NCBI GenBank assembly: GCA_027293795.1
Contig: JAPYLE010000245.1
Span: 1 to 21,044 of the forward strand
Reading direction: 5' to 3'
DNA: 21,044 nt
From: Rickettsia endosymbiont of Ixodes persulcatus
GTDB taxonomy: Bacteria > Pseudomonadota > Alphaproteobacteria > Rickettsiales > Rickettsiaceae
A program made the position numbers and the translations under genes. How positions within the stretch are numbered: position 1 is the first letter of the stretch; every line of letters begins with the position of its first letter. The notes beneath the pieces are model-generated. The model saw only the letters and a program-made list of their open reading frames with translations. It made no database searches and had not been told where the DNA came from. Below are positions 1 to 5,911 of the stretch, one piece after another.

Positions 1-115
1 ACGTAATTTCCTGACGTATTGAACTCATGGTGCTTGTGATGCTAACGCATCATGGCGCACATGGCAAGCTAAAGCTTTTCCATCTGGAAGATGGAGGTTT
101 TAACCACCAAAGGGA
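1..115. mobile_element. Probable end of an IS200/IS605-type element (remnant)
   Basis: No open frame of useful length is present. The stretch carries closely spaced small hairpins: GATGC/GCATC near 36-55, AAGCT/AGCTT at 66-77, and CCATC-TGGAA-GATGG at 80-94, followed by GAGGTTTTAACC. The last two recur in similar form near 8990-9060 next to a recognisable IS200-like transposase fragment. Subterminal hairpins of this sort are typical of IS200/IS605 ends, often downstream of tnpB. The rest of the element would lie outside the window. Inferred from hairpin similarity only. Confidence 0.35.
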
Positions 116-139
116 CTATAAATTTATGAGATTTTAAAA

Positions 140-168
140 TAAAAAAACCGAATCTAAAATAGATTCGG
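140..168 (-). terminator. Rho-independent terminator after mlaD
   Basis: On the minus strand a 9-bp stem (CCGAATCTA / TAGATTCGG, 148-156 with 160-168, 3-nt loop) is followed directly by a run of seven T (141-147). It lies about 30 bases after the mlaD stop codon, so it closes the minus-strand sspB-rnhA-NDUFA12-mlaD block. Confidence 0.8.
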
Positions 169-195
169 CTGAATTTAATTATTTTTTGTTTTTTA

Positions 196-645
196 CTATT
201 TACTGCCAAATGAAGAAACGATTTTATTAATTAATGATTCAATATTAATTGCTGATTGAGTATATCTTATTTCTTCATTAGCGGCTAAATTTTCATCGTC
301 ATTACCGGGTACGATCGAAATATACTTACCTCCAAGTAAGCCACTGGTGACTACTTGAGCTTTGGAATCTTTAGGTATTTTAACATCAGCATTAATATTT
401 AGATATACACTTGCGTAAAAGCTATTCGGGTCTAAAGTAATTTTCTTTACACTACCGATTTTTATACCTGAAATCATCACATCACTTCCAACTGCTATAC
501 CCTCTGCACTCTGAAAATTAGCGGTTACCTGATAACCTTTTGAGCTAGTTATAGAACTACCTGTTTTGTAGGCAAAAATCAAAAATAGCAAAGCAATAAT
601 TAATACTACAAAGCCGATAATTGTTTCAATAATATTCTGTTTCAT
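196..645 (-). CDS. mlaD: MCE-domain lipid transport protein MlaD
   Basis: This is the periplasmic, inner-membrane-anchored substrate-binding subunit of an Mla-type phospholipid transporter, which moves lipids between inner and outer membranes. One N-terminal membrane segment (about residues 8-26) precedes a single MCE domain (about 38-115) with the family pattern GIAVGSDVMISGIKIGSVKKI and a following LGGKYISI stretch. At 149 residues it has the usual length of short single-MCE MlaD proteins in alphaproteobacteria. It starts at an ATG 24 bases after the NDUFA12 gene and is the last gene before the terminator at 140-168. The partner ATPase and permease (MlaF, MlaE) are not in this window. Family assignment is firm; the transport role is taken from the family. 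Confidence 0.88.
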   Translation of the reverse strand: MKQNIIETIIGFVVLIIALLFLIFAYKTGSSITSSKGYQVTANFQSAEGIAVGSDVMISGIKIGSVKKITLDPNSFYASVYLNINADVKIPKDSKAQVVTSGLLGGKYISIVPGNDDENLAANEEIRYTQSAINIESLINKIVSSFGSK

Positions 646-669
646 TGTTTTTTTATATTTTATAATTAA

Positions 670-1116
670 TTACGGTTGCCATCTATTATATTTAAGATTT
701 GATGTTTTAGGCGGCTTTTTAGCTATTTTATTAGACATCTTCCCAAACTCTACTTCTAGAAGTAATTTATACGTCGATCCAGTACTTGCATCCTCACGTA
801 CGTTTGTGTACGCTGCGGTGCTGCATTCCGTGTCTCCTTTAAATTCCTCTCTATAGGCGAGTTTGGGAAGATGTCTATTATCCTTTTGCCATGGAAAAAG
901 CTGAATATTTTTTGGTATCTCATTTACTAAATGATGTAACCAAGCATGCCAACTTGGCGAAATTTTTGTAGGTTCATTTACATTTTTATAAATAACAAAT
1001 CTCCTTAGACGTCCTAAATAATTAATATTACGGCTTTCATAATATTGATTCAAAAACTCATCTTCTCCTACTTTTTTGTGAAAAAAAGTAATAAAAAACT
1101 TATCTATCAACGACAT
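670..1116 (-). CDS. NDUFA12-family complex I accessory subunit with RPE1 insertion
   Basis: Member of the NADH:ubiquinone oxidoreductase 17.2 kDa (NDUFA12/B17.2) family, an accessory and assembly subunit of respiratory complex I at the membrane. Residues 1-80 carry the family core (SRNINYLGRLRRFVIYKN, then SPSWHAWLHH and FPWQKDN), and the C-terminal tail ends in YNRWQP, like the family's short conserved end. Residues about 81-128 are not part of the family: they are translated from a palindromic repeat (732-877) and include EEFKGDTECSTAAYTN and DASTGSTYKLLL. Without the insertion the protein would be about 100 residues. The start overlaps the rnhA stop by 10 bases, so the two are translationally coupled. 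Whether the inserted loop is tolerated in complex I is unknown. Confidence 0.85.
   Translation of the reverse strand: MSLIDKFFITFFHKKVGEDEFLNQYYESRNINYLGRLRRFVIYKNVNEPTKISPSWHAWLHHLVNEIPKNIQLFPWQKDNRHLPKLAYREEFKGDTECSTAAYTNVREDASTGSTYKLLLEVEFGKMSNKIAKKPPKTSNLKYNRWQP
732..877 (-). repeat. RPE1-type palindromic element inside the NDUFA12 gene
   Basis: A perfect 19-nt inverted repeat bounds the element (732-750 and 859-877). The interior matches the second copy at 17357-17511 in both DNA and translation (for example Y[RK]EEF[KE]G, TAAY, DASTG, TYKL). The open frame is kept through the whole element. The assignment to family RPE1 rests on recognition of this translated pattern. Confidence 0.85.
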
Positions 1117-1571
1117 TTTAAAATTTCTATAGCAGTTTGTCTTCCTTGCACTGCAAGCTTATCGGCAGCAATATTACCGCTATTATTTGCATGACCTTTT
1201 ACCCATTTCCAAATAATAGTATGTTTACTCAATTCTGCGTATAATTTTTGCCATAAATCAGCATTTTTAACGGGTTCATTGTTACTTTTACACCAATTAT
1301 TTTTTACCCAATTATGAATCCAAGCAGTAATTCCTTGTTGCAAATATTTACTATCAGTATAAATCTCAACATTATAAGATTTTTTCAAAATCCTCAATGC
1401 TTCAAGTGCTGCCATAATTTCCATACGATTATTAGTCGCATCTAATTCATACCCTAATATTTCTTTACTAGTATCATTAAATTGAAGTAAAGCTCCCCAT
1501 CCTCCGGGACCAGGATTACCTGCACATGCACCATCAGTATATATAACTACTTTCGATATATTCTCTTTCAA
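1107..1571 (-). CDS. rnhA: Ribonuclease HI
   Basis: Cytoplasmic endonuclease that degrades the RNA strand of RNA-DNA hybrids (R-loops and primer remnants). The catalytic acidic residues are all visible: D13 in IYTDGACAGNPGPGGWG, E51 in NNRMEIMAALEAL, D73 in IYTDSKY, and D137 in IAADKLA, with the loop histidine H127 in KGHANN. At 154 residues it matches the E. coli enzyme in length and spans a single domain. It starts 4 bases after the sspB stop and overlaps the NDUFA12 start, in a tight minus-strand operon. Nothing unusual. Confidence 0.96.
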   Translation of the reverse strand: MKENISKVVIYTDGACAGNPGPGGWGALLQFNDTSKEILGYELDATNNRMEIMAALEALRILKKSYNVEIYTDSKYLQQGITAWIHNWVKNNWCKSNNEPVKNADLWQKLYAELSKHTIIWKWVKGHANNSGNIAADKLAVQGRQTAIEILKCR

Positions 1572-1575
1572 TATT

Positions 1576-2055
1576 TTAATTAGGTTTAGATTTAGAAGAA
1601 TTACGAAACTTATCTAACATTATAACATTTGGATTTGGAAATAATGACGTCTTACAACTTTTATTATTACTTATTTCCTCTTCATGTTGATGATTTTCTT
1701 GTACATTTAACGACTGATTAAAAGTTAGGCTGTAATTATTATTGGAATCAACAAAACTGATAAGTGCATCAAAAGGTACGTAAATTATTTCTTTAACACC
1801 GTCAAAACTTACCGTTAAAGAAAAACCCGTATCATTTACTATTAAATTTTCAAACTGATATTGCAGTACTATTGTTATTTGTTTTGGATATGCTTGCTTA
1901 ACTTTTAAGGGTAAAATTACCGCAGGATTATCAGTTCTATATGATATATATATTAACTGATCCCAATATAAATTTTCATGCTGAATTTTTGTTAGAATTT
2001 TTTTCACAAATTCTAGCATATATTCATTCACAAATTTTTTATATTCGGTATTCAT
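1576..2055 (-). CDS. sspB: SspB-type ClpXP adaptor protein
   Basis: Alphaproteobacterial stringent starvation protein B-like adaptor. Known members bind ssrA-tagged polypeptides and hand them to the ClpXP protease. Residues about 5-110 carry the folded substrate-binding domain (NLYWDQLIYISYRT, then VSFDGVKEIIYVPFDALISFVD). Residues 117-140 are a polar linker, and the C-terminal NPNVIMLDKFR (about 141-151) resembles the short ClpX-docking tail of alphaproteobacterial SspB. The gene lies directly downstream of the tmRNA gene on the same strand, separated only by a palindromic repeat, so tag maker and tag adaptor sit together. It starts at ATG and runs 4 bases short of rnhA. Family call is strong; the ClpX-docking role of the tail is inferred. 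Confidence 0.88.
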   Translation of the reverse strand: MNTEYKKFVNEYMLEFVKKILTKIQHENLYWDQLIYISYRTDNPAVILPLKVKQAYPKQITIVLQYQFENLIVNDTGFSLTVSFDGVKEIIYVPFDALISFVDSNNNYSLTFNQSLNVQENHQHEEEISNNKSCKTSLFPNPNVIMLDKFRNSSKSKPN

Positions 2056-2097
2056 ATGAGAAAAGTAAAATATACACTCTAAAATAAATAAAAATAG

Positions 2098-2231
2098 GTA
2101 GACGAAGTTTAATTTGGAAAAGAGGAATCGACCTTGAGGCTGATAACCGCAGCGTACATACTAGTACGTGAGTGAGGATTATCAACAAAAGACTTTGTTG
2201 CCCATTTTTCAAATTAAACAAGTATACGTGA
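2098..2231. repeat. Palindromic repeat (RPE type) between ssrA and sspB
   Basis: Imperfect inverted ends GTTTAATTTGGAAAA (2107-2121) and TTTTTCAAATTAAAC (2205-2219) flank a variable core. The same ends occur at 15393-15490 and, more diverged, at 7505-7629 inside addA. The right end abuts the 3' end of the tmRNA coding piece. An apparent reading frame over 2039-2263 is just this repeat plus tmRNA and is not a gene. Confidence 0.75.
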
Positions 2232-2275
2232 GGGTTTTTCTGTTGCCCGGCAAAACCCCCCAAGCCGCGTAGGTT

Positions 2276-2326
2276 TTAAGCTGCAGCTAAAGCTGGAGCA
2301 CCTACATAACGATTATTATCGTTTGC
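2276..2326 (-). other. ssrA: tmRNA proteolysis-tag reading frame
   Basis: GCA resume codon at 2326-2324, sixteen codons giving ANDNNRYVGAPALAAA, then TAA at 2278-2276. The hydrophobic end ALAAA fits the C-terminal degron recognised by ClpXP; the N-terminal AND-type start is the region bound by SspB-like adaptors in alphaproteobacteria. Confidence 0.95.
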
Positions 2327-2450
2327 GTTTCTTTGTTTTGACCCATATGGCAAAAGCCATCGGCGGAATCATCCCGAGTAAAAGCAATTTTTTTATTAAG
2401 TACGTCGATCCTATTTCGCCCCCAAAATTGTTATTGTGGTGGTTCGTTCT

Positions 2451-2568
2451 ATGTCATTCCCGCGAAAGCGGGAGTCCAGAAAAAGTAATCTTAATATAGG
2501 TAAATATTTGATAAAATAAACATATAAAAACAAGTTTTACTGGATTCCTGCTTTCGCAGGAATGACAT
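2451..2568. repeat. Palindromic repeat inside the tmRNA spacer
   Basis: Perfect inverted ends ATGTCATTCC (2451-2460) and GGAATGACAT (2559-2568), with further inner pairing (CCCGCGAAAGCGGG, and CCTGCTTTCGCAGG). It lies wholly between the coding half (starts 2423) and the acceptor half (ends 2595) of ssrA, so it is transcribed in the precursor and removed or left in the excised spacer. Related copy at 11071-11202. Confidence 0.85.
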
Positions 2569-2678
2569 AAGAACCATACATAACACTTACATATTGGTGG
2601 AGGCGTCGGGTACTGCCCCCGAGTCCGCAACCTCTATTCTAAATTACGTTTATTACTATAGCTATATTAGCACCTAGT

Positions 2679-2707
2679 ATTATGCCTTAATTTGATCAAA
2701 ATGTAAA
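2679..2707 (-). promoter_or_regulatory. Sigma-70-type promoter of ssrA
   Basis: On the minus strand TTTACA (2707-2702) and CATAAT (2684-2679) are separated by 17 bases, placing the start of transcription near 2672, just upstream of the acceptor half of the permuted tmRNA. It faces away from the lpxI promoter. Confidence 0.65.
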
Positions 2708-2723
2708 GGTCAAATAAGAATTC

Positions 2724-2752
2724 TAGATTTATATTAAAAATGCAATTATAAT
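2724..2752 (+). promoter_or_regulatory. Probable promoter of lpxI-coaE-dnaQ
   Basis: A perfect TATAAT (2747-2752) lies 17 bases after a weak -35 (TAGATT, 2724-2729), giving a start near 2759, about 25 bases before the lpxI ATG. Such sequences are common in AT-rich DNA, so support is moderate. Confidence 0.45.
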
Positions 2753-2784
2753 AAACGTTTAGACTTCTAAATTAAAAACTTATT

Positions 2785-3597
2785 ATGCTACCAAATCTTG
2801 GAATTATCGCAGGCAGAGGCTCATTACCTTACTTAATAGCCAATAATTATACTATGCAAGGCGGTAAATGTTATATAGCGGCAATTAAAGGCGAAGCTGA
2901 TATAAACCAAATTAAAAATTTTGAATATAAAGTTTTAAAAATCGGTATGCTCGGGGAAGCTATAAAATATTTTAAGGAGAATGAGGTACAAAATATTATT
3001 TTTATAGGCAGAGTTAATAGACCGAATTTTAAAAATTTAGCCGTAGATAAAATAGGCGGTTTATTGCTTTTTAAAATACTTGGACAAAAAATTCGAGGAG
3101 ATGATAGTTTGCTAAAAACAGTAGCAGATTTTTTTGAAAGTTATGGTTTTAAAGTAATTTCTAGTAACGAAATATATAAAAATCAACAATGTGACTCCAA
3201 TATTATAACCGATACTAACCCTACGAGTTCAGATAAATATGATATTGAGCTTGGAATAAAAATATTAAATCATTTAAGTCCATTCGACATTGCACAATCG
3301 GTTATAGTTGAAAGTGGCTATATACTTGGTATAGAAGCTGCTGAAGGGACGGATAATTTAATAGCAAGATGTGCAGATTTACGTAAAAATCCTCATGGAG
3401 GAGTGTTAGTAAAAATACCGAAATTAGGTCAGGATACAAGGCTAGATATGCCGACGATCGGTCCGGATACTATACGAAACCTTGCTAAGTATAATTATAG
3501 CGGTATAGCAATCAAAGCAGATGAAGTGATTGTAGTCGAACAAGAACTAACTGTAAAACTCGCTAATGAACATAAAATTTTTATAGCAAAATGTTAG
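2785..3597 (+). CDS. lpxI: UDP-2,3-diacylglucosamine pyrophosphatase LpxI
   Basis: Hydrolyses UDP-2,3-diacylglucosamine to 2,3-diacylglucosamine 1-phosphate and UMP, the lipid A step done by LpxH in E. coli and by LpxI in most alphaproteobacteria. The N-terminus GIIAGRGSLPYLIA (about 6-19) is the family signature; the C-terminal half holds GTDNLIARCADL and KIPKLGQDTRLDMPTIGPDTI-like family blocks (about 192-232). At 270 residues it has normal length. It is the first gene of a plus-strand operon, and its last 7 bases overlap coaE. It starts at an ATG with no clear Shine-Dalgarno. No sign of damage. Confidence 0.92.
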   Translation: MLPNLGIIAGRGSLPYLIANNYTMQGGKCYIAAIKGEADINQIKNFEYKVLKIGMLGEAIKYFKENEVQNIIFIGRVNRPNFKNLAVDKIGGLLLFKILGQKIRGDDSLLKTVADFFESYGFKVISSNEIYKNQQCDSNIITDTNPTSSDKYDIELGIKILNHLSPFDIAQSVIVESGYILGIEAAEGTDNLIARCADLRKNPHGGVLVKIPKLGQDTRLDMPTIGPDTIRNLAKYNYSGIAIKADEVIVVEQELTVKLANEHKIFIAKC

Positions 3598-4166
3598 CAA
3601 TAGGTATTACCGGTAGCTATGCATCGGGAAAAACTTTTGTTTTGGATTATCTAGCAGAGAAGGGATATAAAACTTTTTGTGCCGATCGATGCATAAAAGA
3701 ATTATATCAAGATTTGAGCGTGCAAACTCAAATCTTAAAATTACTACCTGAACTTGGGTATTTCAATATCGGAAAAATCAGTAATTTAATTTACAATAAT
3801 GACCTATCTAGAGAGAAATTACAAAATTTTATTTACCCCTTACTAATAGATAAACTCATTTTATTTAAAAAAGAAAACGCTAATTCCAAATTTGGTTTTG
3901 CTGAAATACCTCTGCTTTATGAAGCTAAATTTGATAAATATTTTGATTTTGTCGTAACAATATATTGCTCTGAAGAAGTAAGAATGCAAAGAGCGATAAC
4001 GAGATCTTCGTTTGACATAAAAATTTATAATAAAATCAAAGAAATTCAACTATCACAAAAGAGCAAAATAGCAAAAGCAGATTTTTCTATAAATAGCGGC
4101 GTTGATATGTTAGACTTGGAAAAACAAATAAGTAATTTAATAAAAAAGTTAGAATGTCGAGTTTAA
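3591..4166 (+). CDS. coaE: Dephospho-CoA kinase
   Basis: Catalyses the last step of coenzyme A synthesis, ATP-dependent phosphorylation of the 3'-OH of dephospho-CoA, in the cytoplasm. The P-loop is GITGSYASGKTFVLDYL (residues 5-21). The dephospho-CoA region starts with CADRCIKELY, and PLLYEAKFDKYFDFVV is the conserved lid-side block (about 107-122). The length, 191 residues, is typical. The gene overlaps lpxI by 7 bases and dnaQ by 13, indicating one transcript. The P-loop differs slightly from the usual GGIGSGKS but retains the glycines and lysine. Confidence 0.93.
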   Translation: MLAIGITGSYASGKTFVLDYLAEKGYKTFCADRCIKELYQDLSVQTQILKLLPELGYFNIGKISNLIYNNDLSREKLQNFIYPLLIDKLILFKKENANSKFGFAEIPLLYEAKFDKYFDFVVTIYCSEEVRMQRAITRSSFDIKIYNKIKEIQLSQKSKIAKADFSINSGVDMLDLEKQISNLIKKLECRV

Positions 4167-4834
4167 GAGAAATAATTTTAGATACCGAAACTACAGGACT
4201 TGACCCAAGACAAGGTCACCGAATCGTTGAGATCGGTGCTATTGAGATGGTGAATAAGGTATTAACAGGCAGGAATTTTCATTTTTATATTAATCCTGAG
4301 CGAGACATGCCGTTTGAGGCTTATAGAATTCACGGCCTTTCCGGTGAGTTTTTGAAAGATAAGCCTTTATTTCATACAATAGCCGATGATTTTTTAGAGT
4401 TTATCTCAGATAGCAAACTTATTATTCATAATGCTCCTTTCGATATTACATTTCTAAATTATGAATTATCATTATTAAAGAGAGCCGAAATTAAACTCTT
4501 GGAACTAGCAAATACTATCGATACTCTTGTGATGGCTAGAAGCATGTTTCCGGGAGCAAAATATAATCTTGATGCATTATGTAAAAGATTTAAAGTTGAT
4601 AATTCCGGTAGACAACTTCACGGTGCTTTGAAAGATGCGGCATTACTTGCAGAAGTGTATGTAGAACTAACAGGCGGTAGACAATCCGCTTTTAAGATGG
4701 TTGATAAATCTATCGGAATAAATAATTTAGCAACTAATCAAGTAAATAACAAAACACGACAAGCTACTATCGTTATTAAACCTACAAAAGAAGAACTACA
4801 GAAACATAAAGATTTCATAAATAAGATTTTATAA
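4154..4834 (+). CDS. dnaQ: DNA polymerase III epsilon subunit (3'-5' proofreading exonuclease)
   Basis: Proofreading subunit of the replicative polymerase. DEDDh exonuclease residues are all present: D10 and E12 in ILDTETTG, D97 in HNAPFDITFLNYEL, H156 and D161 in QLHGALKDAALLAEVY. Residues about 1-175 form the exonuclease domain; about 180-226 form the polar tail that binds the alpha subunit. Length 226 is near that of E. coli (243). The start overlaps the coaE end by 13 bases. Last gene of the lpxI-coaE-dnaQ run; a palindromic repeat follows. Confidence 0.95.
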   Translation: MSSLREIILDTETTGLDPRQGHRIVEIGAIEMVNKVLTGRNFHFYINPERDMPFEAYRIHGLSGEFLKDKPLFHTIADDFLEFISDSKLIIHNAPFDITFLNYELSLLKRAEIKLLELANTIDTLVMARSMFPGAKYNLDALCKRFKVDNSGRQLHGALKDAALLAEVYVELTGGRQSAFKMVDKSIGINNLATNQVNNKTRQATIVIKPTKEELQKHKDFINKIL

Positions 4835-4856
4835 CACCGGCTTAAATTGTGATATT

Positions 4857-5029
4857 AATGTCATTCCTACGAAGGCATTGTTGCGTGAATCAAAAAACGC
4901 ATTCAGTGTCATACCGTAGCTTGACCACAGTATCCAGTTAAAAAATTAGTATTTTAAATTGTATTTCTAGATACCGTGGTCAAGCCACGGTATGACAGCA
5001 AAAAAACTGATCTACGCGTGAATGACATT
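4857..5029. repeat. Nested palindromic repeats between dnaQ and the SURF1 gene
   Basis: An inner palindrome (4907-4997) runs from TGTCATACCGT to a matching ACGGTATGACA, with TAGCTTGACCACAGTATCC against GATACCGTGGTCAAGCC. Around it are the outer inverted ends AATGTCATTC (4857-4866) and GAATGACATT (5020-5029), which are the ends seen on another repeat type (2451, 11071). This suggests one repeat landed inside another. The whole spacer is repeat; no gene is visible. Confidence 0.75.
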
Positions 5030-5037
5030 GGATAACC

Positions 5038-5721
5038 ATGACTAACAAAACTAATTTAACAAATTTCTTTGTACTTATAACCTTTATAATACTTATCTCT
5101 TTAGGCTTTTGGCAGCTTAGTCGTTTAAAAGAAAAGAAATTATTTTTAGCCTCAATGCAAGCTAATCTAACCTCACCTGCAATTAATTTAGAAGAACTTG
5201 GTAGCAATTTAATTTATCGTAAGGCAAAAATTACCGGTCAATTTTTGCCTAATAAAGACATATATTTATATGGTAGGCGATCAATGTCGAGTGAAAAAGA
5301 TGGTTATTATTTAGTGACTCCCTTTAAAACTCTAGAAGAACAAATTATTTTAGTAGCACGAGGCTGGTTTAGTAATCGCAATAAAAATATTATTACACAA
5401 GCAGCCAATGATCAAAAACATGAAATAATTGGTGTTACTATGCCTTCCGAAAAAACCCGTAGTTACTTACCTACCAACGATATAAAAAATAATGTGTGGC
5501 TAACATTAGATTTAAAAGCTGCATCCGAAGCTTTAGGATTAAATCTAGAGAATTTTTATATTATCGAGGAAGGAAAAGACATTAGCAATTTAGATATTTT
5601 ATTACCTCTTTCAATAAATCATTTAGCAGCTATTAGAAACGACCATTTAGAATACGCCCTAACTTGGTTTGGACTTGCTATTTCCTTAATCGTAATCTAT
5701 GTGATTTATAGGCGTCGTTAA
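5038..5721 (+). CDS. surf1: SURF1-family cytochrome oxidase assembly protein
   Basis: SURF1 proteins help insert heme a during assembly of cytochrome c oxidase in the inner membrane. The topology is typical: one N-terminal membrane span (about residues 8-25, ending LGFWQLSRLKEKK), a long periplasmic domain with the family blocks GQFLPNKDIYLYGRR and ILVARGWFSN, and a C-terminal span (about 205-224) preceded by RNDHLEYALTWFGLA. The length of 227 residues is usual. It starts at ATG 8 bases after the end of a palindromic repeat, and no Shine-Dalgarno is obvious. Stand-alone gene flanked by repeats on both sides. Confidence 0.92.
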   Translation: MTNKTNLTNFFVLITFIILISLGFWQLSRLKEKKLFLASMQANLTSPAINLEELGSNLIYRKAKITGQFLPNKDIYLYGRRSMSSEKDGYYLVTPFKTLEEQIILVARGWFSNRNKNIITQAANDQKHEIIGVTMPSEKTRSYLPTNDIKNNVWLTLDLKAASEALGLNLENFYIIEEGKDISNLDILLPLSINHLAAIRNDHLEYALTWFGLAISLIVIYVIYRRR

Positions 5722-5748
5722 ATACATGACTTTTGAAAAACGCTCTGG

Positions 5749-5850
5749 TATCATCCTGTGACTTGATCACGGTATCCAGAAAAATAATTTAAAATACTAA
5801 TATTATTAGTATTTTAAGCTGGCCCCTGTGATCAAGTTACAGGGGTGACA
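5749..5850. repeat. Palindromic repeat between the SURF1 gene and addA
   Basis: Inverted arms CCTGTGACTTGATCACGG and CCTGTGATCAAGTTACAGG, bounded by TATCATCC and GGGGTGACA. It belongs with the copies at 4907-4997, 13357-13433 and 20020-20107 (shared TATCCAG after the left arm and ending in TGACA). The bases after it (about 5869-5885) look like a fragment of another repeat end (GTGGGAATGACAT). Confidence 0.75.
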
Positions 5851-5911
5851 GAGGGGAAATTGATCCATGTGGGAATGACATCGGATCCATACAATATAAA
5901 AAAAAGAAATA

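Larger units (their letters stand above)
2232..2655 (-). ncRNA. ssrA: Circularly permuted two-piece transfer-messenger RNA
   Basis: tmRNA rescues stalled ribosomes and tags the nascent chain for proteolysis. On the minus strand the acceptor half comes first: a T-arm (TCGGG-GGCAGTA-CCCGA) followed by CGCCTCC, A and an encoded CCA (2605-2595). After a spacer of about 170 bases the coding half starts with GGGGGCG at 2423-2417, followed by AAATAGGATCGACG. GGGGGCG pairs over 7 bp (one G-U) with CGCCTCC, rebuilding the acceptor stem from two RNAs. The tag frame (2276-2326) reads ANDNNRYVGAPALAAA-stop. The coding half ends with a G-rich hairpin to about 2232. The mature 5' end of the acceptor half (about 2655) is estimated. 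The spacer at 2424-2594 contains a palindromic repeat. Confidence 0.95.

Noticed and set aside
2039..2263. Open frame of 74 codons on the minus strand
   Set aside because: It is composed of a palindromic repeat and the 3' part of the tmRNA coding piece.
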